Of a stretch of DNA of 64,000 nucleotides, positions 8,655 to 16,754 are shown in pieces. The translations under genes were made by a program, and so were the position numbers. This DNA is from Oscillospiraceae bacterium. Lineage in GTDB: Bacteria > Bacillota > Clostridia > Oscillospirales > Acutalibacteraceae. The stretch is taken from assembly GCA_015065545.1 (NCBI GenBank), contig SVQA01000004.1, positions 1 through 64,000 on the forward strand. Reading direction: 5' to 3'. Every line of letters starts with the position of its first letter. Positions within the stretch are counted from its first letter, which is position 1. The notes below the pieces were generated by a model that was given only the letters and a program-made list of their open reading frames with translations, had not been told where the DNA came from and did no database searches.

Positions 8655-9299
8655 ATGATATATACCATTTTTAATTGGTTTGTGAAGATTACAGGATACA
8701 TTCCTCAGAAGCTTATTTTTCGTATGAAGGTTCATTACGAAGATAAAGCTGTGCAGGGACGGCATATCCGCTCTAAAGCAATAGTAGTTTCCAATCATAA
8801 CCATTTGTTTGACTTTGCGGTTTTGCTTTTTGCTTTTCCCACCAGAACTCTGCGTTGTGCTGTGGCAGAAATAACCTACGATAAAAATATTTTTATGAAG
8901 CTTTTTCTCAAGCTGGTAGGTTGTATCCGAGTTGAGCGTGAAAGCTATGATTTCAGCTTCCTTGAGAAGATGAAGAAGATTCTGAAGTGTGGCGGCGTGG
9001 TTGAGATTTATCCCGAGGCAAGACTGCCAAGGAAAGGTGAACCTACACCCCTGGAATTTAAACCCAGCTTCGTTTATCTTGCACTTGAATCAGGAGCCCC
9101 GATAATTCCTGTTTACAGCAATGCTCAGATTTTCGGAAAAAACAGAGAAAGAATTGTTATCGGCAAACCTATTGATGCTGCGGCTTTGTATGACAGCACT
9201 CTCTGTGAGAAGGAGAATATTAAAAATATAACTCTTTATGTAAGGAGTAAGATTATTGAACTCGGAAAAAAACTCGAAGAAGAATGTAAAGAAAAGTAA
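8655..9299 (+). CDS. PlsC-like lysophospholipid/glycerophosphate acyltransferase (first copy)
   Basis: The 214-residue protein carries the LPLAT catalytic HX4D motif (H48 to D53 in SNHNHLFDF) and a third block IYPEAR near residue 118, where most members have FPEGTR. The family moves an acyl group from acyl-ACP or acyl-CoA to a lysolipid or similar acceptor at the membrane face. The gene begins 3 bases after the transporter stop. The Ala in place of Gly-Thr in block III hints at a changed acceptor site. A second, different PlsC-like gene overlaps its end. Confidence 0.83.
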   Translation: MIYTIFNWFVKITGYIPQKLIFRMKVHYEDKAVQGRHIRSKAIVVSNHNHLFDFAVLLFAFPTRTLRCAVAEITYDKNIFMKLFLKLVGCIRVERESYDFSFLEKMKKILKCGGVVEIYPEARLPRKGEPTPLEFKPSFVYLALESGAPIIPVYSNAQIFGKNRERIVIGKPIDAAALYDSTLCEKENIKNITLYVRSKIIELGKKLEEECKEK

Positions 9300-9963
9300 G
9301 AAAACCCCTCTTTTTCATAATTTCTGCTATGACTTTGTAAAAATCACAGGAGCACCTGCAGCTCTTATATGGATGCGTCCCAAAATACACTATCCCTTTG
9401 GTAGACCAAGTAAAAAAGGTGGGTTTATGGTTATCTCAAATCATCCTACCTTTGTTGACCCCATAGTAGTTCATCTGGCATTTCCCTTTCGCCGCATGTA
9501 CAGCGTGGCTACAAAGGATCTTTGTGCTACCCCGTTAAGAAGAATGTTTTTTAAGATAGCACACTGTATCATTGTAGATAAAGAGAACTTCAGTTTAAGC
9601 TCTTTTCATGAGGTTGTGGGAAGGCTTGAGCAGGGTAAGGTAGTTGTGATTTTCCCCGAGGGAAGAGTTAACAGAGAGGCAGACAGCGAGCCTCTGCTTG
9701 CGTTTAAGTCCGGTGCGGTGCTTATGGCTCACAGAGCTTCAGCTCCCATACTGCCTATGTTTATAGTCAAGAACGATAAATGGTATAAGCGTCAGCATAT
9801 AGTGATGGGTCAGCCCTTGGATATCGCAAGCATTATGGGCAAGATGCCCACAATGGAGGAAATGAATAAAGTAACCGATCTTCTGCGAGAAAAAGAAGAA
9901 GAACTCAAGGAATACTATGAGTCACAGATACTAAAAAATCATCTGATTAAACATAAATTATAA
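9256..9963 (+). CDS. PlsC-like acyltransferase (second copy), TTG start inside the previous gene
   Basis: The 235-residue protein has the LPLAT motifs SNHPTFVD (H63 to D68) and FPEGR near 133, closer to the family norm than the gene before it. No ATG or GTG occurs before the conserved domain. The TTG at 9256 has AAGGAG at 9242-9247 with good spacing and is taken as the start, so the two genes overlap by 44 bases and are probably translationally coupled. The lysine-rich N-terminus comes from this overlap. The two copies may act on different positions or acceptors. Confidence 0.82.
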   Translation: MNSEKNSKKNVKKSKKTPLFHNFCYDFVKITGAPAALIWMRPKIHYPFGRPSKKGGFMVISNHPTFVDPIVVHLAFPFRRMYSVATKDLCATPLRRMFFKIAHCIIVDKENFSLSSFHEVVGRLEQGKVVVIFPEGRVNREADSEPLLAFKSGAVLMAHRASAPILPMFIVKNDKWYKRQHIVMGQPLDIASIMGKMPTMEEMNKVTDLLREKEEELKEYYESQILKNHLIKHKL

Positions 9964-9978
9964 AAGGGTGGATAAAAT

Positions 9979-11490
9979 ATGAACGAGAAATTCAAGAAAT
10001 ATACAGATGAAGTTACCTTTTCAAAAATTATAGACTTCCCCAATATCACAGCCATGTGGGAGCATTGTGTGTCGGAGTATGCAGACAATGTTGCGATTGT
10101 TGACGGCGAAAGCTATACCTACCAAAAGCTTAACGAGGATGTTGCCGCATTCAGAACAGTACTGAAAGAAAACGGTGCAACTCCCGGTTCGCTTATCGGT
10201 ATTCTCTGTCCCAACTCCTACGGTTTTGTTAAGGCATACCTTGCCGCTGTGACCTTTGGTGTTCCTGCGGTGCTTATGCCCGGACACCTGGATGCTATGA
10301 CAGTTTTCGGCATTGCTTCCAAGTTCGGTATGAAGGCAGTTGTGTATGATGAGGTATTCTCAGAGAAGGTTGCGGTACTCAGAGAGAAGAATCCTGCAGT
10401 TGCACTTGTTGAGTCCTCCAAGACATCTGATGAAAAGACTCCTGCAATTCCTGTTCCTTCCGAGACTCCTGCGGCTATCCTGTTTACAGGCGGCACTACA
10501 GGCAAGAGCAAGGGTGCAAAGCTTAGTCACAAGGCAATTATTGCAGGTACAATGAACGGATGCTACGGTATAAAAGAGATTTTTGAGCAACGTTATCTTC
10601 TGGTGCTTCCTCTTACTCACGTTTTCGGTCTTATCCGTAACCTGATGACATCACTCTATACAGGCAGTGCTCTGTATATTTGCCGCAACAATAAGGATAT
10701 GTTCCGTGATGTTGCTGTTTTCAAACCCACTATTATGGTGCTTGTTCCTGCACTTGCAGAAATGGCACTGAACCTTTCAGCACAGTTTGGAAGAAATATG
10801 TGGGGACCTGACCTTAAAACCATTATCTGCGGTGCGGCTCCTGTTGCGCCATATCTTGTAACAGAGTACGACAAGCTGGGAGTTACACTTCTTCCCGGTT
10901 ATGGTCTTACAGAGTCGGCAAACCTTGTAAGCGGTAACCCCGAAGCACTGAAAAAGCCCGAGTCCGTAGGTCTTATCTATGACGGTATGGATTATAAGAT
11001 TGTTGACGGTGAGCTTTGGCTCAAGGGCATCAATATGATGGACGGCTACGTTACAGCAGAGGATAACGAGATAGCTTACGAGGACGGCTACTTCAAGACA
11101 GGCGACCTTGTAAGAATCGACGAAGAAGGCTTCCTTTACATAACAGGCAGACTCAAGGAAATTATAGTGCTCTCTACAGGCGAGAACGTTTCTCCTGCAG
11201 AGCTTGAGGTTAAATTCTGTGCTATCGATACCATTCAGGATTGTCTTGTTTTCGATATGGAAGAAGGCGGCAGACAGATTCTTGTTCTTGAGGTTCTTCC
11301 AAGAATGACAAAGATAAAAGCTCTCGGCATCGAGGATATTTATGCTCATATTAAGGCTGAGGTGGATAAGATTAACGAAACGCTGCCCTCCTTTGAAAAA
11401 ATCAATAAACTTATCATTCGCGATACGGACTTTATCCGTACTCCTGCGATGAAGATTGCGAGGAATTTAAATGGCAATGTCAAGAAGTGA
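9979..11490 (+). CDS. AMP-dependent acyl ligase (acyl-CoA/acyl-ACP synthetase type)
   Basis: The 503-residue ANL enzyme has complete motifs: FTGGTTGKSKG near 170, GYGLTES near 307, YFKTGDLV near 372, GRLKEIIVLSTGENVSP near 390 and the C-terminal catalytic Lys of PAMKIARN near 492. It should activate a carboxylic acid as acyl-AMP and pass it to CoA or a carrier. The adjoining ACP gene, overlapping by 20 bases, makes the carrier the likely acceptor, as in Aas-type acyl-ACP synthetases. It has no fused carrier, unlike the ligase that opens the operon. Confidence 0.88.
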   Translation: MNEKFKKYTDEVTFSKIIDFPNITAMWEHCVSEYADNVAIVDGESYTYQKLNEDVAAFRTVLKENGATPGSLIGILCPNSYGFVKAYLAAVTFGVPAVLMPGHLDAMTVFGIASKFGMKAVVYDEVFSEKVAVLREKNPAVALVESSKTSDEKTPAIPVPSETPAAILFTGGTTGKSKGAKLSHKAIIAGTMNGCYGIKEIFEQRYLLVLPLTHVFGLIRNLMTSLYTGSALYICRNNKDMFRDVAVFKPTIMVLVPALAEMALNLSAQFGRNMWGPDLKTIICGAAPVAPYLVTEYDKLGVTLLPGYGLTESANLVSGNPEALKKPESVGLIYDGMDYKIVDGELWLKGINMMDGYVTAEDNEIAYEDGYFKTGDLVRIDEEGFLYITGRLKEIIVLSTGENVSPAELEVKFCAIDTIQDCLVFDMEEGGRQILVLEVLPRMTKIKALGIEDIYAHIKAEVDKINETLPSFEKINKLIIRDTDFIRTPAMKIARNLNGNVKK

Positions 11491-11731
11491 TATTATCGTA
11501 AAGCTTAAGGATGTACTTCAGATGGCTATGCCCTCATCTGAAATTGATGTGAACACTCTTTCTGAGGATGCAAATCTTGTTAATGATTTAGGGCTTTCCT
11601 CCGTAGGTGTTCTCTACATCGTTATTGCTATTGAGGAGTTTTTTAACATTCGTTTTGACGATGTTGGTTTTGCTGATTTTAAAACAATCGGCGATGTTGT
11701 TGATTATATAGAAAAGAAGCTGGAAGCATGA
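11471..11731 (+). CDS. Acyl carrier protein
   Basis: The 86-residue acidic protein has the four-helix carrier pattern with DLGLSSVGVLYI. Ser44 aligns with the Ser of the usual DSL motif and is the predicted phosphopantetheine site. Shine-Dalgarno AGGAA sits 5 bases before ATG 11471, inside the end of the ligase gene. It overlaps the next gene by ATGA. Its place between an acyl ligase and a phosphopantetheinyl transferase says it is a dedicated carrier for this pathway and not the housekeeping AcpP, which normally sits with fatty acid synthesis genes. Confidence 0.9.
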   Translation: MAMSRSDIIVKLKDVLQMAMPSSEIDVNTLSEDANLVNDLGLSSVGVLYIVIAIEEFFNIRFDDVGFADFKTIGDVVDYIEKKLEA

Positions 11732-12729
11732 AATGGGTAATGAAGGAGCCCTCTCGCGGCGATATGATTCGTGTGGAGTCGGGCAGTATCTATCATTTTG
11801 GAATATATGTATCTGACGATGAGGTTATCCAGTTTGGACTTGCTCCCTCACAAAGAGTTACACTCTGTGACAGCGACGTAGAGGTGCTTTCCTCTGATAT
11901 TTATGCTTTCCTTGCGGGCGGATTTCTTGAGGTCTGCGAGTTTGACAGAAGAGAGCGAAAAAAGCACCGCTCACCTGACGAGGTAGTATCCTATGCCCGC
12001 TCAAAACTGGGCACAAGAGGCTACAACATCATCTACAATAACTGCGAGCATTTTGCAAACGAGTGTATCTCGGGTGAGCATATCTGCCATCAGGCAGACG
12101 ATGTGAGAGAGATGTTTCGCAATATGCCCATTGTGGATGTGTATCTGGCAAAGCTTCCTAAAGGCGAGATTAAAGAGCCTCTTTCCTGCAAGCTTCGTCA
12201 GAAGGAGCTGGAGGGTATTTCCAACATCAGCGTAAAGCGAGAGAAATATTATGTCTGGAAGCTTCTTGAGTACGGCTTGGAGCGAAGCCTCGGAATTAAG
12301 ATTAAGGATCTTAACATCACAAAGACCGACCATGGCAGATATGTTACCGATAAGATAGATTTTTCTCTCTCTCACAGCAAGGATGCTCTGGCGGTTGCAA
12401 TCTCCCGTGCGTCCGTTGGTGTTGATATCGAGCAGATAGATTCCAAAGCCCGCGAGGGTGTATCGAAGCGAATTATGACTGCTTCGGAGTATGAGGTCTT
12501 TGAAAGCTTACCTTCGGAAGAAAAGCAGGACTACTTCTTTAAACTGTGGACTGCAAAGGAAGCTATATTCAAGGCTTCCAAAAACGGAAGTTTCATTCCC
12601 GAGTTGATTGATACAGCTGACGGAGGATACAAAAGCTTCGTAAAAACTATCGGAGAAAAAAACTATTCTCTTTCGGTGGCAACAGCCACACCGGAGAAAA
12701 TAAGATTTTTTGAAAATATAGAGCTGTAA
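11728..12729 (+). CDS. LRAT-domain / 4'-phosphopantetheinyl transferase fusion
   Basis: The 333-residue protein joins two enzymes. Residues 1-140 match an LRAT (NlpC/P60-like) domain, with H23 in IYHFGIYV and catalytic C106 in NNCEHFAN; the usual second His is replaced by Q35 (VIQFG). Residues 160-333 match Sfp/AcpS-type transferases, with GVDIEQI at 231-237 and WTAKEAIFK at 274-282. The second half should convert apo to holo carrier, with the ACP gene overlapping upstream and the carrier domain of the first gene as substrates. LRAT relatives hydrolyse phospholipid acyl chains or transfer them through a Cys thioester. A thioester-forming lipid domain on a carrier-priming enzyme is unusual. 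Confidence 0.85.
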   Translation: MKWVMKEPSRGDMIRVESGSIYHFGIYVSDDEVIQFGLAPSQRVTLCDSDVEVLSSDIYAFLAGGFLEVCEFDRRERKKHRSPDEVVSYARSKLGTRGYNIIYNNCEHFANECISGEHICHQADDVREMFRNMPIVDVYLAKLPKGEIKEPLSCKLRQKELEGISNISVKREKYYVWKLLEYGLERSLGIKIKDLNITKTDHGRYVTDKIDFSLSHSKDALAVAISRASVGVDIEQIDSKAREGVSKRIMTASEYEVFESLPSEEKQDYFFKLWTAKEAIFKASKNGSFIPELIDTADGGYKSFVKTIGEKNYSLSVATATPEKIRFFENIEL

Positions 12730-12761
12730 TTTGTCGCATCAGCGGAAAAGAGGTGCAGGTC

Positions 12762-13853
12762 TTGGATTTGAATAATATTTTTCAGAACGCATTAAAAAAT
12801 AATCGTGTAAAGAAGATTGCTTTTCTCTTGTCGGTTTCCATTGCCGGAGTCAGCACTATGACCATAGCATCGGCAATACTGGCTTATGATGCAATTTTTA
12901 CCCGATACGAAAGACCTGACTATGCACTGTATCCCGGTATGTATTGCTACGAGCGGTTTGAGGGTACACTCCCGCGAGAGACTATGACCGTTAAATCAGG
13001 CGATACAGACCTTGCTGCTTATTATTATCCTGTAAAGGGACCCAAAGGGCTTGTGGTGGTAGTACACGGTATCCACGCAGGAGCTGACGATTACCTGCCT
13101 TTGATAGAGGCTATGGTAAAGGGCGGATATGCTGTCTTTTCTTATGACGCAACAGGCAACTATTCCTCCGGCGGTGAAGGTGGAGTGGGTATGTGTCAGC
13201 AGCTTATTGACCTTGATAATATACTTACCTTCCTTGGTAATGACTATCGTTTTGCTAATATACCCAAGCTTCTTATTGGTCACAGTTGGGGTGGATATGC
13301 TGTCTCTTCCGTGCTTGCCCTTCACGGCGAGGTTAAGGCTTGTGTATGCATAGCACCTATGTGGAACGGACCTACTATGGTGATCGAGAAAAGTCAGGAG
13401 TATGTAGACGATGCCGCCCAGACTGCAAAGCCAATATTTGATGCTTATCAGAATTATCTTTTCGGCGATTATACTAAGTATAATGCCGTTGTAGGTATCA
13501 ATTCTACCGATATTCCTATACTTATCGCACAGGGCCTGGAGGATAAGACAATCACTCCCGACGGCCAGTCTATTACCGCTCATCTTGATGAGCTTACAAA
13601 CCCCAACATAAAGCTTTACTACGGTAAGGGATATCAAGGCACACATACAGGTATCTGGCATTCTGTTGAGGCTGAAGCCTATGTTCGTCAGGTGGAAATC
13701 GAGCTTAAAGCCTTAGAGAAAAACAAGGGCGAAAAGCTCACAGACGAAGAAAAATCAGAGTTTTACAAAAATGTAAATCACCGCTTATACAGTGATGTAA
13801 ACCCCGACCTTGTAAAATTGATTTTCGAAACATTTGAAAGCGGGTTAAAATAA
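12762..13853 (+). CDS. Membrane-anchored alpha/beta hydrolase
   Basis: The product of about 363 residues has an N-terminal transmembrane anchor at about 20-45, then an alpha/beta hydrolase domain. The oxyanion loop is VVVVHGIHAG, the nucleophile elbow GHSWGG (Ser near 175), and a late His lies in the GTHTGIWH region. It resembles serine-aminopeptidase S33 and monoacylglycerol-lipase-like enzymes. TTG 12762 is preferred because AAGAGG is well spaced for it; the in-frame GTG 12753 overlaps that site. As last gene of the operon it may release or trim the acylated product outside the membrane, which is inference. Confidence 0.75.
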   Translation: MDLNNIFQNALKNNRVKKIAFLLSVSIAGVSTMTIASAILAYDAIFTRYERPDYALYPGMYCYERFEGTLPRETMTVKSGDTDLAAYYYPVKGPKGLVVVVHGIHAGADDYLPLIEAMVKGGYAVFSYDATGNYSSGGEGGVGMCQQLIDLDNILTFLGNDYRFANIPKLLIGHSWGGYAVSSVLALHGEVKACVCIAPMWNGPTMVIEKSQEYVDDAAQTAKPIFDAYQNYLFGDYTKYNAVVGINSTDIPILIAQGLEDKTITPDGQSITAHLDELTNPNIKLYYGKGYQGTHTGIWHSVEAEAYVRQVEIELKALEKNKGEKLTDEEKSEFYKNVNHRLYSDVNPDLVKLIFETFESGLK

Positions 13854-13855
13854 AC

Positions 13856-13883
13856 AAAGCCTCCGAGTATATCGGAGGCTTTT
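13856..13883. terminator. Bidirectional intrinsic terminator
   Basis: AAAGCCTCCGA and TCGGAGGCTTTT form an 11-bp stem with a 5-base loop, with T runs on both strands. It ends the acyl operon and the convergent glycosyltransferase gene. Confidence 0.87.
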
Positions 13884-13890
13884 AATCTGC

Positions 13891-15147
13891 TTATTTTTTG
13901 TTTTTGATTTCATCAATATTCTTTATAACATTATGCTGAATGGGGAACCACTCAACCTTCTTGAATACAGCCACAAGACCGATAGGAATCCAAGTCATCA
14001 TAAACAAGGGGAAGGTGAAAAGATAGAAAATCTTTTTGAATTTGGTGCTGTTGATGTACTTCCATTCGGTGATGATAGACACAATTCCCATAAGGAAGAA
14101 GGTCATATACATACCGCCAACAAAACCTGCCATACCGAGCAAGCTCTCGATAATAGCGGCAGAGCCCTGTGGAATTGCGATAATGAAAGAGTAGATAAGA
14201 CCGAGGATTGCCGCCATCATCATAAATATCATAGGGATGGTCATAAAGAACTGGTCTACATGAGAAAAGCGGTTTTTGTGTTTGTTCTTGAAGATACCCT
14301 TAAAGAGTCGCCAGCCGTAATAGCGGAAAATTTGCAGCGAGCCTCTTGCCCAGCGAAGTCGCTGTTTCCAAGAAAGCGAGAAGCTGTCGGGCTGTTCGTC
14401 GTAGAACATAGCCTTGTGGCAGTAGCCTGCTTTGTAGCCCTCGATGATGTGATGTGCTGTGAACTGGGTATCCTCAGAGAGAAGGTGCCAGATCCAGCCG
14501 TCACTGTTTTTGAGGACTTTTTTGCTGAACATAAATCCTGTGCCTGCAACAATACTGCTGGTGTTGAGGATTTGTCTGGAGTTATTCATATAGCGGGATT
14601 CGCGCAAAAACCATAACGCATAGCCTGCGGTAATCCAGTTGGTGTCGTAGTTTTTTGAGTTTCTGTAGCTTGTAACAATGTCGTATCCGCTGGAGAAAGC
14701 TTTGTTCATCTGCTCGATATAGTCGGGCTCAAGGATGTTGTCTGCATCAAAAACGAAGAAGCCGTCGTAAAAATCATAGCCCTTTGTTTCTTTGATTTTT
14801 TTAAGCAGATGGTCAAGTGCGTAACCTTTGCCTATATGCTTTTTGTCGAATCTTTCGTAAACGATAGCTCCGCTGTTTTTTGCGATTTCTGCAGTTTTGT
14901 CGGTGCAGTTATCCGCCACAACGTAAACATCTACCAGTTCTGTGGGGTATGTCTGACTTCTTATGCTGTTGATAAGATGAGCGATAACTGATTCTTCATT
15001 TCTTGCAGAAATAAGTACCGCATAACGATGCTGTTCGGATTTTGTGAACACTTTGGGTTTGCAGATAAGACCTACAAATAAATAAAATATCTGGTACGAA
15101 AAGATAATTGTAGCCAGTGTACTTAATATAGAAAATAGAATTTGCAT
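13891..15147 (-). CDS. Membrane glycosyltransferase, family 2
   Basis: The 418-residue protein has one N-terminal membrane helix and then a GT-A domain: YAVLISARNEE, the DXD-type FDADN near 133 and the QRLRWARGS (QxxRW) motif near 260. Three or four helices close the C-terminus. The arrangement is that of processive or polyprenyl-linked GT2 enzymes that make cell-surface glycans from nucleotide sugars. It stands alone, so the product is not indicated by neighbours. The start is ATG 15147, with AGGAG upstream on the minus strand. Confidence 0.88.
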   Translation of the reverse strand: MQILFSILSTLATIIFSYQIFYLFVGLICKPKVFTKSEQHRYAVLISARNEESVIAHLINSIRSQTYPTELVDVYVVADNCTDKTAEIAKNSGAIVYERFDKKHIGKGYALDHLLKKIKETKGYDFYDGFFVFDADNILEPDYIEQMNKAFSSGYDIVTSYRNSKNYDTNWITAGYALWFLRESRYMNNSRQILNTSSIVAGTGFMFSKKVLKNSDGWIWHLLSEDTQFTAHHIIEGYKAGYCHKAMFYDEQPDSFSLSWKQRLRWARGSLQIFRYYGWRLFKGIFKNKHKNRFSHVDQFFMTIPMIFMMMAAILGLIYSFIIAIPQGSAAIIESLLGMAGFVGGMYMTFFLMGIVSIITEWKYINSTKFKKIFYLFTFPLFMMTWIPIGLVAVFKKVEWFPIQHNVIKNIDEIKNKK

Positions 15148-15188
15148 AACTAACTCCTAAGCGTTGTGCATTGTTACTGTTTACAAAA

Positions 15189-15211
15189 GTACAATATGCA
15201 GTATATTGTAC
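15189..15211. promoter_or_regulatory. Perfect 9-bp inverted repeat upstream of the glycosyltransferase gene
   Basis: GTACAATAT and ATATTGTAC are separated by 5 bases, about 40 bases before the minus-strand start. It could be a repressor operator or a 5'-UTR hairpin. The rest of the 15148-15463 gap is AT-rich, with a rightward promoter at its far end. Confidence 0.5.
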
Positions 15212-15406
15212 CCACACTCATACATAATCTAACTATACCACAAATTATAGAACAAATCAAGCATAAGAGGTAAAAATCGTGCTGAATTATGTAGAAGAGA
15301 TTATGGATAAAATGTCAATCCTTTACAAAAATTTTACCATACAAAAATAAAGTGCAAAAAACAGGAAGATGCGAATTTGTGATTCTGATCTCCAAATAAA
15401 AATGTA

Positions 15407-15435
15407 GTGACAAAATTACATATATGTGGTATTCT
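15407..15435 (+). promoter_or_regulatory. Promoter of the PH-domain gene
   Basis: GTGACA (15407-15412), a 17-base spacer and TATTCT (15430-15435), followed by a strong GGAGGGG ribosome site before ATG 15464. Confidence 0.5.
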
Positions 15436-15463
15436 ATAGTAAAGAGACAGAGGAGGGGTTATT

Positions 15464-15850
15464 ATGGCAAAAAAAGATTTTAGTGCTTATGTATGGACAG
15501 ATAAGAAAAGACCCTTGTTTGGCTTACCCTTGAGCTTTACAAGGTATAAGCTTACAGAGGAGAGACTTCTTATTGAAACAGGCTTTCTTTCAAAGAAAGA
15601 GGAGGAAATCCGTCTTTATCGAATAATGGACCTTACCCTGCTTCGCCCCTTAGGACAGCGAATCTTCAAGCTGGGAACAATCCACTGCTGTACAGCAGAT
15701 AAATCCACACCCGAGTTTGATGTTCTGAAGGTTAAAGATGCCGAGAAGGTAAGAGATCTTCTTTCTGAGCTTGTGGAAAAGCAGAGGGAAGCAAAGCGGG
15801 TTTCGGGCAGAGAGTTTATGGACGATGACGTAGACCACGAAACTTTGTGA
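15464..15850 (+). CDS. Bacterial PH-domain (bPH2/YdbT-like) protein
   Basis: The 128-residue protein has the small bPH2 pattern (TRYKLTEERLLIETG, EEIRLYRIMDLTLLRPLGQRIF, GTIHCCTADKSTPEF), here without the transmembrane helices found in larger YdbS/YdbT proteins. It is therefore probably cytoplasmic or peripheral. The charged C-terminal tail of about 30 residues is probably disordered. Function in this group is not established. It is monocistronic between its promoter and a terminator. Confidence 0.75.
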   Translation: MAKKDFSAYVWTDKKRPLFGLPLSFTRYKLTEERLLIETGFLSKKEEEIRLYRIMDLTLLRPLGQRIFKLGTIHCCTADKSTPEFDVLKVKDAEKVRDLLSELVEKQREAKRVSGREFMDDDVDHETL

Positions 15851-15878
15851 TATAAACTCAGCTTAATACTGTTAAAGC

Positions 15879-15912
15879 AAGATTCCCGATTTGAAGTCGG
15901 GAATCTTTTTTT
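15879..15912 (+). terminator. Intrinsic terminator
   Basis: AAGATTCCCGA and TCGGGAATCTT form an 11-bp stem with a T7 tail. Confidence 0.9.
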
Positions 15913-15943
15913 CTAAAAATCAGTAGAAAGCCTGTGTGCTTTG

Positions 15944-15952
15944 TGTTATAAT
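15944..15952 (+). promoter_or_regulatory. Extended -10 promoter of the nitroreductase gene
   Basis: TGTTATAAT at 15944-15952 is a perfect TG-extended -10 with a weak -35 (TAGAAA) 17 bases upstream. Confidence 0.6.
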
Positions 15953-15992
15953 ATATAATTAAGATTTATATATGAGACCTCGGAGGTGCTTT

Positions 15993-16727
15993 ATGAACGA
16001 GATTATAAAATCTTTATGGGAGAGAAAATCTATCAGGGCTTTTGAAGAAAAGAAAATCCCGAGTGAAGCAAGAGAGATTATTCTCTCGGCTGCACTTCAG
16101 GCACCCTCTGCGGGAAATATGACCCTCTACACAATAATCGATGTGCAAAGCCAAAAGCTCAAGGATACCTTAGCTGTTACCTGCGATAATCAGCCATTTA
16201 TCGCAAAAGCACCTTTAGTGCTTGTGTTCTGTGCGGATTTTCACCGCTGGTACAACCTCTTTACAAGCTATTGCGAGGATGTTCGCAAACCCTCTTTGGG
16301 CGATTTACAGCTTGCAAGTGTGGATGCAGTAATTGCGGCACACAACTGTGTGGTTGCCGCAGAGAGCTTGGGAATAGGCTCCTGCTATATTGGGGATATT
16401 ACCGAGAATTTTGAAAAGCACAAGGAGCTTTTTAATTTGCCGCAGCATGTTGTACCTGTGTGTATGCTTGTATTGGGGTATCCTACACAGCAACAGAAGG
16501 AAAGAATCAAACCCAATCGCTTTAAAGTCGAAGATATAGTATATAAAGATACTTATGACATAGAAAAAGCAAACTGCCTTGACCGTATGCTCAAGGAAAG
16601 AGAGAATAAAAGCGACGAAGAATTTAAGGACTGGGTAGTGAAATTCTTAAACAGAAAGCACAACAGCGAGTTCAGTATAGAAATGTCCCGCTCCTGTGAG
16701 GAAATGGTAAAGGAATTTACAAAATAA
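15993..16727 (+). CDS. Nitroreductase-family flavoprotein
   Basis: The 244-residue protein has the FMN-binding nitroreductase pattern: WERKSIRAFEEKKI at the N-terminus, LQAPSAGNM, and LGIGSCYIGDI in the middle. The family reduces nitro groups, quinones or flavins with NAD(P)H. The length matches NfsA-like or FMN reductase-like members. ATG 15993 follows GGAGGT at 15982-15987; the ATG at 15972 lies before this site. The physiological substrate cannot be read from the sequence. Confidence 0.87.
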   Translation: MNEIIKSLWERKSIRAFEEKKIPSEAREIILSAALQAPSAGNMTLYTIIDVQSQKLKDTLAVTCDNQPFIAKAPLVLVFCADFHRWYNLFTSYCEDVRKPSLGDLQLASVDAVIAAHNCVVAAESLGIGSCYIGDITENFEKHKELFNLPQHVVPVCMLVLGYPTQQQKERIKPNRFKVEDIVYKDTYDIEKANCLDRMLKERENKSDEEFKDWVVKFLNRKHNSEFSIEMSRSCEEMVKEFTK

Positions 16728-16754
16728 GTATACTTACTAAACGGAGTGATTAGT

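Noticed and set aside
13891..15147. Glycosyltransferase as part of the acyl operon, making a glycolipid.
   Set aside because: It lies on the opposite strand beyond a bidirectional terminator, so there is no direct operon link. A functional tie remains possible but unsupported.
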